From positions 744,001 through 808,000 of the forward strand of contig NZ_AKWX02000007.1 in the NCBI RefSeq assembly GCF_000306115.2: a DNA stretch of 64,000 nucleotides, in the 5' to 3' direction. Both the position numbers and the translations under genes were made by a program. Below, piece after piece: positions 1-8,998 of the stretch. Under the pieces are notes generated by a model that ran no database searches, was not told the DNA's origin, and saw nothing but the letters and a program-made list of their open reading frames with translations. Source of the stretch: Leptospira wolffii serovar Khorat str. Khorat-H2. Its GTDB lineage: Bacteria > Spirochaetota > Leptospiria > Leptospirales > Leptospiraceae. Numbering within the stretch: position 1 is the stretch's first letter; every line of letters begins with the position of its first letter.

Positions 1-1319
1 AGCGCGAGTCCCGGATCGGAAACGACCAATCTTTTTTTCAAGTAAGGAATCACTTCCGATAAGAATACCGCAACCATGGATCCTACCGTGAATGAGGAAA
101 TCTTGAGTCCCAATTCCAATAGTCCTTTGGTATAGATTTCCGGAAGAGAAAAGAAGAAAAGGGAACTCAAGAAAAGAAGAACGGCAAAGAAGAACGCGGA
201 AAATTTTTGACCTCCTAAAGACCAGCCGAAATCAGCCTTAGCTGTCAGAGACAAGGAATTGATGGAACTGGAAAGAGTGGACATGGTGGATGCTAGAATC
301 CCTGAAAGGAGTAATCCGAGGAAAGGTGCCGGTACTTCTTCCACTAAAAATTTGGAGAACACTTTGTCCTGATTGAGAGAAGATCCGGAGAAATGGTAAT
401 AGAGCAGGGTCCCGATACTTAAGAATAGAATCATCTGGAAGAACACAGCGATTCCGGATCCGATCATCGCTTTTTGCGAGTCCTTAATATTACGAGCGGC
501 AAGAGCTCTTTGGACAAACATCTGATCCGCTCCGTGCGTTCCTAAACTCAATAAGGCTCCTCCTAAAACCGCCCAAGGAAAGAAGTAGGTCGCCTGAGAA
601 TTGGAGAATTCCAAGAATCTGAATTTATTCTCTTCCCAGGCTTTGCCCAATAGAGAAACGGGTTCGGAACTTTCTCCTATGAGAAGGTAGAGTGCGAAAA
701 CTCCCCCGAAGATGTACACGAAATATTGCAATGTGTCTACCCAAACGACAGAACGGAATCCTCCCTGCATCGTATATGCGAGAGTGATTGCCGTAACTAA
801 GAATAGAGTCGCGATTCCTATGGAGTATTGCCCAGGAGGGTTCGGTAAAAATCTAGACAAACCGATCTCCAGAAGCATCGCTACAGGTAATGTGGATGCG
901 TAAAGTCTTACCCCGTCTCCTAAGACTCGAGTGATAGAGAACAATGCGGACATTGTCTTTTGGGAGGTCCTACCGTATTTCTTTCCCACCCATTCGTAGA
1001 CCGAGAGAAAATTATGATGGTAAGTGATGGGAAGTAGAAAGAAGGCAACGATCGATCTTCCTAAAATATAACCGAGTACCACTTGCAGGAATGTGAAATT
1101 TCCAGAGTATCCGATTCCGGGAACGGAAAGGAAGGTCAAAGCGGAGGTTTCCGTCGCTACGATGGAAAGAGATAGGGGAATCCAAGAAAGAGTTCTACCG
1201 GCGAGATAGAATTCTTCCGTTCCTGAATTTTTAGCTCCGGATTTATATCCCGAATAGAGTACGATTGCGAAATAGAAAAATACGACTAGAGCGTCCGGCC
1301 ATCCAAAATGCATATCCAT
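1..1319 (-). CDS. Sodium/solute symporter (SSS family), C-terminus off the window
   Basis: The minus strand is open from an ATG at 1319 to the window edge, giving about 439 residues without a stop; the C-terminus lies outside. It is an inner-membrane transporter of the SSS (PutP/SGLT) family, which couples Na+ entry to uptake of a small solute. The translation is rich in hydrophobic helices and carries family signatures: an N-terminal FYLAGRTLSWIPLSLS stretch, GADQMFVQRALAAR in the middle and SGILASTMSTLSSSINSLS, the unwound-helix Na+-site region. An AAAGGA Shine-Dalgarno sits three bases before the start. The substrate (proline, sugar, pantothenate or other) cannot be told from sequence alone. 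It is divergent from thrB across a 139-base gap that should hold both promoters. Confidence 0.9.
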   Translation of the reverse strand, partial: MDMHFGWPDALVVFFYFAIVLYSGYKSGAKNSGTEEFYLAGRTLSWIPLSLSIVATETSALTFLSVPGIGYSGNFTFLQVVLGYILGRSIVAFFLLPITYHHNFLSVYEWVGKKYGRTSQKTMSALFSITRVLGDGVRLYASTLPVAMLLEIGLSRFLPNPPGQYSIGIATLFLVTAITLAYTMQGGFRSVVWVDTLQYFVYIFGGVFALYLLIGESSEPVSLLGKAWEENKFRFLEFSNSQATYFFPWAVLGGALLSLGTHGADQMFVQRALAARNIKDSQKAMIGSGIAVFFQMILFLSIGTLLYYHFSGSSLNQDKVFSKFLVEEVPAPFLGLLLSGILASTMSTLSSSINSLSLTAKADFGWSLGGQKFSAFFFAVLLFLSSLFFFSLPEIYTKGLLELGLKISSFTVGSMVAVFLSEVIPYLKKRLVVSDPGLA

Positions 1320-1458
1320 GCATCCTTTCCGAATGCTTGGGTGATATGCAATGAAGAATTTCTTCTATTCCTCGAGCTTGGATTCTTCTCATATCCGAAT
1401 GCGGAAAAGCAAATGACTGGTCAGGGAAGGGTCAAAGAATGGCCAAAAATCCGAAGAC

Positions 1459-2421
1459 ATGAAGAATCTTAAGTTCAAATTCCAAGTGAAGGTACCGGGA
1501 ACGTCCGCCAATTTAGGTTCCGGCTTCGATCTCTTGGGTATGGCCTTTCGGATTTATAACGATTTCCATTTCGAATTCGGTAACGCCTCCGAATTCTCCC
1601 GAAAGGTAAAGGGATTCGAAGAAGCTCCCTTTTCCGACCGGGACGATTTGGTGCTCGAGTCTTATAAAAAATATTTTTCCGAATTCCTATCCGGAAACGA
1701 TCCGATTCCTTATCGAATCCTAATGGATCTGAATCTTCCCATGAAGGGTGGTTTAGGCTCTAGCGCCAGCGCTGTCGTAGCCGGTTTTTCCGCAGGACGT
1801 TTCGTTCAGGAGAAATTCTTCCCGGAGATTCCTTTGCCTAGCGAGGCGGAATTCCTATACAAGCTGGCCTTACTCGAAGGTCATCCGGACAATACGACTC
1901 CCGCTTATTTGGGTGGCTTCGTATTCTCTTATTTTGCGGATGAGAAATTGTACTATTTCAAACGTAAGTTTCCTAAAACGATCGACTGCTTTTTCTTTCT
2001 CCCGAATTTCGAGACGGAAACCAACCATTCCCGAAAAATTCTCCCGGATAAGTATTCCGTGGAGGATACGATTTTCAATATGAGCCGCATGGCTACCTGG
2101 TGGGAGTTTTTGGATTCGGGAAAACCGGGTCTTTTGCAAAGAGCCTTGGAAGACCGCATTCATACTCCTTACAGAATGAATTCCGAATTTCCTCTTCTAC
2201 CTTTGGTGGAGAAGGCGAAAGAAAAACTGATCGGCGTATCTCTTTCCGGAAGCGGACCGGCGGTGGTCGGGTATGCAAGAAGGAAGGATTCCAAAAGGTT
2301 GGAGAAGGTTTTGCAATCCTTATGCGATAGGTTCACGGAGGAGAAGGGGATACGTTGCAGATTGCTTCGTTTGGAACCGGATACCGTAGGAGTCCGAACC
2401 GCTTTCAGAAAGATCTCCTGA
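1459..2421 (+). CDS. thrB: Homoserine kinase
   Basis: Phosphorylates L-homoserine with ATP to O-phosphohomoserine, the penultimate step of threonine synthesis, in the cytoplasm. This is a GHMP-family kinase of 320 residues, the normal size. The N-terminal PGTSANLGSGFD (residues 13-24) and the GHMP phosphate-binding loop KGGLGSSASA (about 96-105) are intact, and the C-terminal SLSGSGPAVVG fits the family's motif 3. The ATG at 1459 has no obvious Shine-Dalgarno. It converges with the next gene without any gap (the stops abut at 2421/2422). Confidence 0.93.
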   Translation: MKNLKFKFQVKVPGTSANLGSGFDLLGMAFRIYNDFHFEFGNASEFSRKVKGFEEAPFSDRDDLVLESYKKYFSEFLSGNDPIPYRILMDLNLPMKGGLGSSASAVVAGFSAGRFVQEKFFPEIPLPSEAEFLYKLALLEGHPDNTTPAYLGGFVFSYFADEKLYYFKRKFPKTIDCFFFLPNFETETNHSRKILPDKYSVEDTIFNMSRMATWWEFLDSGKPGLLQRALEDRIHTPYRMNSEFPLLPLVEKAKEKLIGVSLSGSGPAVVGYARRKDSKRLEKVLQSLCDRFTEEKGIRCRLLRLEPDTVGVRTAFRKIS

Positions 2422-3066
2422 TCAATCTTCTTCCGACCTTTCCTCTTTACCGAAGGAATACAGCCCCTTCTTATCCCTAGATCGAACCGCAAGTCCAGGA
2501 TGGATTTTCTGGACGGAGAATATGAATTTCATTCTTTCCTGTCCTAGTTTGGTCACGAAGAATGTCGAGGTCAGACCGATCTCGAAATATTGCGTCATTC
2601 TATCCTTTGTGATTTTGTCTCCGATCCGGAAGGATGCCGTTTGGCCTATGATTTCATGGCTCTCGATTTTTTCTGAGGTTTCCATTTTTCCGAAATACTG
2701 CATTCTCGGAGGCTTCATGAGTGCCGGGCCGGACTTGGTTACGAGTATATCGTAGTTCTCGGCATCCTTGGATTTTTTGAGAGTGAAAACGATATGATCG
2801 TCCTGTATGGATTTACAGAGAGTAGGAAGATTGCCGTAAACCTGTCCCACGGAGAATTTATAAAAACGTGTGCTTTCCGGAACGACTACCTCGAAGGTAT
2901 CTCCTTCTTCCGGAGGATCTAACTTACTCGGCTTCGTTTTGGCGGCATATGGACGTAATACTTCCAAATAAAAGAAGAATAGGAGTCCTAGGACCGCAAC
3001 GAAAGTTGCTACTGTCAGGAATAGATCTAACTTAGGGGAAAAGACAAGCGCTAGTAGAAATACCAA
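2422..3066 (-). CDS. Conserved-looking hypothetical membrane-anchored protein
   Basis: A 214-residue protein of unknown function. One N-terminal hydrophobic stretch (about residues 11-33, LDLFLTVATFVAVLGLLFFFYL) would anchor it in the inner membrane; the rest is soluble, mixed alpha/beta in look and ends in a charged tail. No enzyme motif was recognised. The likely start is TTG at 3066, preceded by AAGGA six bases upstream. That site lies at the end of the upstream gene, which stops only three bases earlier, so the two are probably translationally coupled. Confidence 0.7.
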   Translation of the reverse strand: MVFLLALVFSPKLDLFLTVATFVAVLGLLFFFYLEVLRPYAAKTKPSKLDPPEEGDTFEVVVPESTRFYKFSVGQVYGNLPTLCKSIQDDHIVFTLKKSKDAENYDILVTKSGPALMKPPRMQYFGKMETSEKIESHEIIGQTASFRIGDKITKDRMTQYFEIGLTSTFFVTKLGQERMKFIFSVQKIHPGLAVRSRDKKGLYSFGKEERSEED

Positions 3067-3069
3067 GGC

Positions 3070-3393
3070 TTATCCTTTCCTATCGAATTTGTGTCCGGTC
3101 TTCCCTTCTTCCACGGTCGAGTCGAATTTCGAACGCACGATCATAGATAGTAAATCCTTCATTTGTTCCGGGCTAATGACTTGGCTTAACCTTTCCTCCG
3201 TGGTCAGTGGAGTAGGTTTCATCACTAATTCTTCCAATTCGGGTCTCTTTATGGATTCGGTTCTGGCTTTTTCCATTCCGTCAAAGCTGATCGTAACATG
3301 ATCCAGAGTCTGTTCCGATTCCTTTGCCGGTTCTTGGGCCGGTGGAGACCATTGCGGGGAGTATGTTCCCGCTTGTACATTCGTTACATTCAT
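3070..3393 (-). CDS. Small hypothetical protein
   Basis: A 107-residue hydrophilic protein without signal peptide or membrane segment. It begins at an ATG with a clear GGAGG nine bases upstream, which supports it as a real gene. The first 35 residues are proline/glutamine rich and look disordered; the region DHVTISFDGMEKAR then leads into a helical C-terminal half. The DxVxIS pattern faintly recalls FlgM-type anti-sigma factors, but the similarity is too weak to call. It forms an apparent two-gene unit with the downstream membrane-anchored protein. Confidence 0.65.
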   Translation of the reverse strand: MNVTNVQAGTYSPQWSPPAQEPAKESEQTLDHVTISFDGMEKARTESIKRPELEELVMKPTPLTTEERLSQVISPEQMKDLLSMIVRSKFDSTVEEGKTGHKFDRKG

Positions 3394-3725
3394 AAACCTA
3401 AACCTCCATTTTCAGGCCTACCTTTCTTTGGACGCGCCCGAGGGAAAAACGCGGGTTCCAATTCGGGGGAATTCCTTCCTTTTTAAGTTTCTCCGACCTC
3501 GGGTTTGTTTGGAGAAGGAGTCCCTATTATTTCTATCGGATATAGGATCCTTTGCTTAATTTTTTTTTACCTATTTCCGGGTGGGAGGAGCCCAAAGATT
3601 AGGACCATTCTCTCCTAAATTTCCGGGAGAAGTGGGCCAAAATCCCGCCGAATTAATCGTTTGCCTCCCTATTGGAGCTTTCTAAATTGGCGGGAGGAAC
3701 GATTGATTCCCCGGTTTTAACGATT
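3394..3725. other. 332-base divergent intergenic region
   Basis: This gap lies between two divergent genes and must contain both promoters. I see no convincing gene in it; the short plus-strand readings are not preceded by ribosome sites. It contains a run of nine T at about 3560-3568 and an imperfect inverted repeat at 3602-3638 (listed separately). No strong -35/-10 pair could be picked by eye. Confidence 0.6.
3602..3638. repeat. Imperfect inverted repeat upstream of the DsbA-like gene
   Basis: The left arm (3602-3615, GGACCATTCTCTCC) and right arm (3625-3638, GGGAGAAGTGGGCC) pair with one mismatch and two single-base bulges around a nine-base loop. No T-run follows on either strand, so it is not a standard intrinsic terminator. 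It could be a leader structure or protein-binding site for the gene starting at 3726, or chance. Confidence 0.3.
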
Positions 3726-4787
3726 ATGTCAGAAGAAAGCTCTCCCCGGTTTTGGGAACGGTTTCCTGGAGCCAAATTCCAGGCCATTCTCCCCTGGATT
3801 TTTTTAGGATACGTACTTATATCCATTTATCCTCTCGTGAAATTCTTCCTTCCGGAACATTACATGAAGATCGGTTGGCGCTATTACACGATCGGCGATG
3901 TGAAGGATGAAAATCCTGCCGCTTATCGTAAATACGTGCAAGAAAATAACCAGCAGATGTACAGGCTGTTCTCCCAATTCGCTTCCAGCGAGATTTTGAA
4001 AAGGGAAGCCAAGGAAAGGGGAGTTACCGTCGAGGAACTGACTCGATTCGCAGAAGGATACGAACCTGCGGAAGCGGAAATCGAATTGGCGTATAACCAA
4101 TTCAAAAACGAAGAGCAGCTGAAGGGTCGTCCTTATAAGGATGTCAGAGCCGATCTGATCAATTATCTGAAAGCGGTCCAAGAAGACCGTGAAAAACAAG
4201 CGCTCTACCAAGAACTGAGACAAAAATACGAGACCGAAATCCGCGGGCCCGAGCTTCCGCCAGCTACTAAAGTGGCCGTTGAAACCGGAGACAATCCAAG
4301 TATCGGACCGGACAACGCCAAGGTGACCATAGTAGAGTTTTCCGATTTCGAGTGTCCTTATTGCGCTATGAGCCAAACCACAACTGCGGCTCTGAGAGAA
4401 CAATATAAGGATAGAATAAAATGGGTTTTCCGGGATTTCCCGATGTCCTTTCACCGAAACGCTATGTTCGCACATATCGCCGCGAACTGTGCTATTCCTC
4501 AAGGTAAATACTGGCAGTTGAACAATTTGCTCTTTAAGAACGGAGACAAATTGAGAAAAGAGAATGTGATATCTTTGGCTCAACAAGTAGGGCTGAACAT
4601 GGGAGAATTCAACCGTTGTATCTCCGACGAGGCTGCGGCTAAGAAATCCATCCAGGAGGATATGGCTGCGGGACAGAAATACGGAGTCAACGGGACCCCG
4701 GCATTCTTCATCAACGGAATCATGGTGGAAGGCAATATGCCGATCCAAAATTTCACTAAAATCATAGACGAAGAGCTCAAAAATTAA
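3726..4787 (+). CDS. Membrane-anchored DsbA-family thioredoxin-fold protein
   Basis: Probable disulfide oxidoreductase or isomerase of the DsbA/DsbG class, acting on the periplasmic side. From the ATG at 3726 it has 353 residues: one N-terminal transmembrane helix (about residues 17-38), a helical region resembling the SurA N-domain found in similar fusions (about 70-150), then the thioredoxin-fold domain with VEFSDFECPYC, whose active site is C210-P-Y-C213. A cis-proline region, YGVNGTPAFFINGI, follows. In-frame TTG codons upstream (for example 3672) would lengthen it by 18 residues; a GGAGGA lies about 28 bases before the ATG, so the start is not settled. Confidence 0.85.
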   Translation: MSEESSPRFWERFPGAKFQAILPWIFLGYVLISIYPLVKFFLPEHYMKIGWRYYTIGDVKDENPAAYRKYVQENNQQMYRLFSQFASSEILKREAKERGVTVEELTRFAEGYEPAEAEIELAYNQFKNEEQLKGRPYKDVRADLINYLKAVQEDREKQALYQELRQKYETEIRGPELPPATKVAVETGDNPSIGPDNAKVTIVEFSDFECPYCAMSQTTTAALREQYKDRIKWVFRDFPMSFHRNAMFAHIAANCAIPQGKYWQLNNLLFKNGDKLRKENVISLAQQVGLNMGEFNRCISDEAAAKKSIQEDMAAGQKYGVNGTPAFFINGIMVEGNMPIQNFTKIIDEELKN

Positions 4788-4827
4788 AGAGCCAACGTAA
4801 GAAAAAAGTTAGGAGTTCATAAATCAA

Positions 4828-5808
4828 ATGGCAAAGACAGTAAAAGTAGCAGTAACGGGAGCCGCAGGGCAGATCGGTTATTCTTTATTATTCAGAATAG
4901 CTTCCGGACAGATGTTCGGAGCGGATACCCCGGTAGAGATCCAAATGCTCGAGTTGGAAGCGGCGCTTCCTGCGGCTAAAGGCGTGATTATGGAACTCGA
5001 GGACTGTGCTTTTCCTCTTCTCCAAAAAGTCTCCGTTTCTTCCGAGTTGGATGTGGCTTTCAAAGACGTAAACTGGGCCCTGCTCGTAGGATCCGTTCCT
5101 AGAAAGGCCGGAATGGAAAGAAGCGATCTTCTAAAGATCAACGGTGGAATTTTCGTAAACCAAGGTAAGGCATTGGAGAAGAATGCGGCTTCCGACTTGA
5201 GAGTACTAGTCGTCGGAAACCCCTGCAATACTAACTGCTTGATCGCTATGAACAACGCGAAAGGAGTTCCTACAGAGCGTTGGTTTGCTATGACCAAATT
5301 GGATGAGAACCGTGCTAAGTCACAATTGGCCGTGAAGGCAGGATCTTTGGTAAAAGACGTGACCAATCTCGCTATCTGGGGAAATCACTCTTCCACTCAG
5401 TATCCGGACTTTTATAACGCTAAAATCGGCGGAAAAATCGCAACCGACGTGATCAAGGATCATGATTGGTTGAAAGGCGATTTCATTAAGAATGTGCAGC
5501 AAAGGGGAGCTGAGATCATCAAGGCGAGAGGAGCTTCTTCCGCAGCTTCCGCCGCGAACGGAGTCGTTGACACGGTTCGCCAAATCATCACTCCGACTCC
5601 TGCAGGCGACTGGTTCAGCGTGGCTCTCGCTTCCGACGGTTCTTACGGCGCCGATAAGGGACTCATCTTCGGTTACCCGGTTAAGTCCGACGGTAACAAA
5701 GTGGAGATCGTGAAAGGCCTGGAACTGAACGATTTTGCTAAGGAAAAATTCAATATCACTCACGACGAACTCAAATCGGAAAGAGACGAAGTGAAAGGGA
5801 TGTTGTAA
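4828..5808 (+). CDS. mdh: Malate dehydrogenase
   Basis: Interconverts malate and oxaloacetate with NAD in the TCA cycle, in the cytoplasm. The 326-residue protein matches the usual length of the type-2 bacterial enzyme. It has the Rossmann motif [17 protein letters not shown] at the N-terminus, the substrate-binding [13 protein letters not shown] segment, the VGNPCNTN block and the catalytic histidine in WGNHSS. An AGGAG lies about ten bases before the ATG. bioF starts 15 bases after the stop on the same strand, so mdh probably heads the transcript carrying the biotin genes. Confidence 0.96.
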   Translation: MAKTVKVAVTGAAGQIGYSLLFRIASGQMFGADTPVEIQMLELEAALPAAKGVIMELEDCAFPLLQKVSVSSELDVAFKDVNWALLVGSVPRKAGMERSDLLKINGGIFVNQGKALEKNAASDLRVLVVGNPCNTNCLIAMNNAKGVPTERWFAMTKLDENRAKSQLAVKAGSLVKDVTNLAIWGNHSSTQYPDFYNAKIGGKIATDVIKDHDWLKGDFIKNVQQRGAEIIKARGASSAASAANGVVDTVRQIITPTPAGDWFSVALASDGSYGADKGLIFGYPVKSDGNKVEIVKGLELNDFAKEKFNITHDELKSERDEVKGML

Positions 5809-5823
5809 TCCGGATATTTAAAA

Positions 5824-6963
5824 GTGCAGGAAGCTAAGTCTAAAGCCCTTCCATTCTACAAGGAGCTTCCTGCATTTTTCGCTCGGCTAGAATCTAAAAA
5901 CAGAATCCGCAAACTGGAACCTCCCAAGGGAGCGGATTTCTGTTCCAACGATTATCTGGGCTTAGCGAACCATCCGGAACTAATCCAAGCCTTGAAAGAA
6001 GGCTTGGATCTCTACGGTGCCGGATCCACCGCTAGTCGCTTGGTCAGAGGTCATCGCAAGGTTTTCGACGAACTCGAGTCTTCTTTTTCCGAATGGGTCG
6101 GTTCCGAATCCTCCCTATTCTTCTCTAACGGATACGCCGCGAACGTGGGCGTAATTTCCTGCGTTGCGGATCCTTCTTATCTGATTTTTTGCGATCGAAA
6201 AAATCACGCATCCTTAATGGATGGAGTTCGTCTTTCCGGCGCTCAGAAGGTTTATTATAGACATTGCGATTTGGATCATCTGGAAGAATTGCTTAAAAAA
6301 CATTCCGGCCATAAGAATAAGATGATCGTGACCGAATCCATCTTCAGTATGGACGGAGACAGAAGCGATATTCGGGGACTCCTATCTCTCAAAGACAAAT
6401 ACGGTTGTTTGCTTTTCCTGGATGAGGCTCATGCAATCGGAGTGTTCGGAGAAAGAGGCGAGGGCCTAGTTCCTTCCGTATTAGGAAAGGATTCGGAAAA
6501 TGTGGATTTTAGGATGGCTACTTTAGGAAAGGCCCTCGGATTAGAAGGAGCCTTGGTAGCTTGTTCTTCCGACGTAAAAAAATATCTGTATCACTCCGCT
6601 CGCACTTTCGTTTTTTCTACGGCACCTCTTCCCGCTATCGCTCACGCTGGTTTATTCTCCATTCGATTGGCTTCTTCCATGAACCGGGAAAGGACTAAGA
6701 TCCACGAGCTCTCGGAGCTATTGAGAACCAACCTGAATCGTTCCGGTTGGAACACCGGAAATTCTTCCTCTCAAATTATTCCGATTCTGCAAGACTCGGA
6801 GGAGAAGGCTTTGCAATTTGCGAATCGCCTAGAGGAGGAGGGCTTTCAGGCGAAAGCGATTCGTCCTCCTACCGTGGATATTTCCCGATTACGAGTCTCC
6901 ATTCATTCTAAAATTTCCAAGGAAGAGGTTTTACGCTTCTTGGAATTGGTTACGGAGAACTGA
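5824..6963 (+). CDS. bioF: 8-amino-7-oxononanoate synthase
   Basis: Condenses pimeloyl thioester with L-alanine to give 8-amino-7-oxononanoate (KAPA), the first step of the biotin ring pathway. It is a PLP-dependent alpha-oxoamine synthase of 379 residues with a GTG start. Family features seen are CSNDYLGLA-like FCSNDYLGLANHP near residue 40, GAGSTASRLVRG, the DEAHAIGVFG block and the PLP lysine K236 in TLGKALGLEGA. bioD begins after one base, indicating one transcript and probable coupling. Confidence 0.95.
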   Translation: MQEAKSKALPFYKELPAFFARLESKNRIRKLEPPKGADFCSNDYLGLANHPELIQALKEGLDLYGAGSTASRLVRGHRKVFDELESSFSEWVGSESSLFFSNGYAANVGVISCVADPSYLIFCDRKNHASLMDGVRLSGAQKVYYRHCDLDHLEELLKKHSGHKNKMIVTESIFSMDGDRSDIRGLLSLKDKYGCLLFLDEAHAIGVFGERGEGLVPSVLGKDSENVDFRMATLGKALGLEGALVACSSDVKKYLYHSARTFVFSTAPLPAIAHAGLFSIRLASSMNRERTKIHELSELLRTNLNRSGWNTGNSSSQIIPILQDSEEKALQFANRLEEEGFQAKAIRPPTVDISRLRVSIHSKISKEEVLRFLELVTEN

Positions 6964-6964
6964 C

Positions 6965-7630
6965 TTGTCCGTATTCATCACCGGGACCGGAACGGACGTA
7001 GGTAAGACTCTTTTTTGCTCCTTAATGATGGCGAAATACGCCAAGACATTGGGATTGAAATACTTTAAGCCGGTGCAAACCGGCTCGGATTCGGATCGGG
7101 TCAAGATCATGAATCTTACCGGGTTGAACGAAAGTTACTTTCTGAAAAACTATTATACTTTCGAATTGCCTGCTTCTCCTCATCTGGCTTCGGAAATGGA
7201 AAACGTGGTTATTGACACGGACGAACTTTCCCGTCATCTTTTTAGCATTAAAGGGGAGAAGATTCTCATCGAAGGAGCCGGTGGAGTTTACGCTCCTCTT
7301 TCTCGTTATTTCTTCTCTATAGATCTTGCCGCACAATCCAAATTGCCCGTGGTATTAGTCGCTTCGACTGAATTGGGAACCATCAATCATACACTTCTTT
7401 CTATCCAAGCCATGAAGAGACAGGATGTGCCCGTTCTAGGAGTATATTTTATAGGTCCGGAAAATCCTCTTCGTTCTGATAATATACGGACGATTATCGA
7501 AGCGGCAGAGATCGGATTATTGGGCACTTTTTTAATAGAAGAAAGAATACTTCCTAGACAAGAGTTTCTGGACAAAGTCGCGGAGGAATTCGATCCTGAT
7601 AGAATACTTCCGGATATTCTCTTCCCTTGA
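6965..7630 (+). CDS. bioD: Dethiobiotin synthetase
   Basis: ATP-dependent carboxylation of 7,8-diaminopelargonate to dethiobiotin. The 221-residue P-loop protein starts with TTG one base after the bioF stop. The N-terminal GTGTDVGKTLFCSL is the BioD P-loop, followed by KPVQTGSDSD; the EGAGGVYAPLS segment is the second conserved block. Its last four bases overlap the bioA start (TTGA). Although bioD acts after bioA, the gene order here is F-D-A. Confidence 0.94.
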   Translation: MSVFITGTGTDVGKTLFCSLMMAKYAKTLGLKYFKPVQTGSDSDRVKIMNLTGLNESYFLKNYYTFELPASPHLASEMENVVIDTDELSRHLFSIKGEKILIEGAGGVYAPLSRYFFSIDLAAQSKLPVVLVASTELGTINHTLLSIQAMKRQDVPVLGVYFIGPENPLRSDNIRTIIEAAEIGLLGTFLIEERILPRQEFLDKVAEEFDPDRILPDILFP

Positions 7631-8931
7631 TTTGGCATCCTTATACAATCCAATTGGACTCGGATCCTCCTTTAAAGATCCATTCTGCAAAGGGAGAATT
7701 TTTATACGATGAGAACGGCAAGGAATACGTGGATGCGATTTCCTCCTGGTGGGTGAGTATCCATGGTCATAATCATCCTAAGATCGCCGCCGAAGTAAAA
7801 GCCCAATTGGATAAATTGGATCATGTGCTTTTGGCCGGTTTTACTCATCCTCCCGCTTTGGAATTCGCTCATGAAATCCTGGAATTCGCGGATTGGAAAT
7901 TTCATAAGGTAGTATATTCCGATAACGGATCGACTGCGCTGGAGATCATGCTCAAGATCGCATTCCAATTCTTTCGGAACCAAGGAGATACCAAGCGCAA
8001 GATTTTCGTTACCTTCTCTTCTTCTTATCATGGGGATACGATCGGCGCCATGAGCGTGGGTGGGGATTCCGTATTCAATCGAGTCTTCCAATCCTTATTA
8101 TTTCCCACTAAGAATTTTCCTTCTCCCGCTTGTCACGATTGTCCCGTAGGTAAGTCGCCTCATTCCTGCGCGGAGGATTGTTTGGACGAGTTAGAGGCCT
8201 TTCTTTCGGCGCATTCTCCGGAAGTGGTGGGAGTTCTGATAGAGCCTCTGATTGCGGGTGCCGGAGGAATGTTATTCCATAAACCCGAGGTTCTGACTCG
8301 GCTTCGGGAAATGACTCGTAGATACGGAGTGCTTTTGCTTCTGGACGAGGTGTTTACAGGTTTCGGAAGAACCGGGACCGATTTCGCTTTCCAGGCGGCG
8401 GGGATTGAACCGGATATGATCGCTCTTTCCAAGGGACTGACCGCGGGCTTTCTTCCTTTGGGAGTTACTCTTGTGAGAGAGGAGATCTATAGAGAATTCG
8501 CTTCTTCCGATCCTTTAAAAGCATTCTATCACGGACATACGATGACAGGTTATCCGCCCGGATGTGCCGCGGCTCTCGCTTCTTTAAAGGTATATAAGGA
8601 AGAGAATCGTCTGCAAGATGTGAAGCGCTTGGAGTCCTTATTAGAAGAAGGTTGGTCTAAACTTAGGTCTGAGTTTCCGGAGAAGATACGGAATGTCCGG
8701 ATTCTCGGATCCGTAGGCGTAGGAGAATTATTTACTGGAAACGCTCCTAGCGGCTATACAAATTCTTTTGCTCGGGAATTTCGTAGACTCTGCCAAGCGA
8801 GAGGAGTCATTCTTAGACCGCTTGGAAATGTAATCTACATCACTCCTCCTTATAATATTTCCAAATCCTCTCTGGATAGAGTCTTCGAGGCGGTCAGAGA
8901 AGCGATTTCCGTTTACAATGTGCCTGATTAA
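7627..8931 (+). CDS. bioA: Adenosylmethionine-8-amino-7-oxononanoate aminotransferase
   Basis: PLP-dependent transamination of KAPA to 7,8-diaminopelargonate, usually with S-adenosylmethionine as amino donor. The 434-residue class-III aminotransferase begins at a TTG overlapping the bioD stop; the early IWHPYTIQ matches the conserved BioA N-terminus and supports this start. DEVFTGFGRTG is the PLP aspartate block and ALSKGLTAGFLPLG contains the PLP lysine. SSWWVSIHGHNHP is typical of BioA rather than other class-III enzymes. Confidence 0.95.
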   Translation: MIWHPYTIQLDSDPPLKIHSAKGEFLYDENGKEYVDAISSWWVSIHGHNHPKIAAEVKAQLDKLDHVLLAGFTHPPALEFAHEILEFADWKFHKVVYSDNGSTALEIMLKIAFQFFRNQGDTKRKIFVTFSSSYHGDTIGAMSVGGDSVFNRVFQSLLFPTKNFPSPACHDCPVGKSPHSCAEDCLDELEAFLSAHSPEVVGVLIEPLIAGAGGMLFHKPEVLTRLREMTRRYGVLLLLDEVFTGFGRTGTDFAFQAAGIEPDMIALSKGLTAGFLPLGVTLVREEIYREFASSDPLKAFYHGHTMTGYPPGCAAALASLKVYKEENRLQDVKRLESLLEEGWSKLRSEFPEKIRNVRILGSVGVGELFTGNAPSGYTNSFAREFRRLCQARGVILRPLGNVIYITPPYNISKSSLDRVFEAVREAISVYNVPD

Positions 8932-8998
8932 GAACAGTGTTTTGTAGAGCGATTTATCGATTGCCAAGGAAAAGTGGCCTTCGGAAACTATCGGCATA

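Noticed and set aside
3804..4748. Long 314-codon minus-strand frame
   Set aside because: It is the mirror of the DsbA-like gene, whose CPYC motif and domain order show the plus strand is coding.
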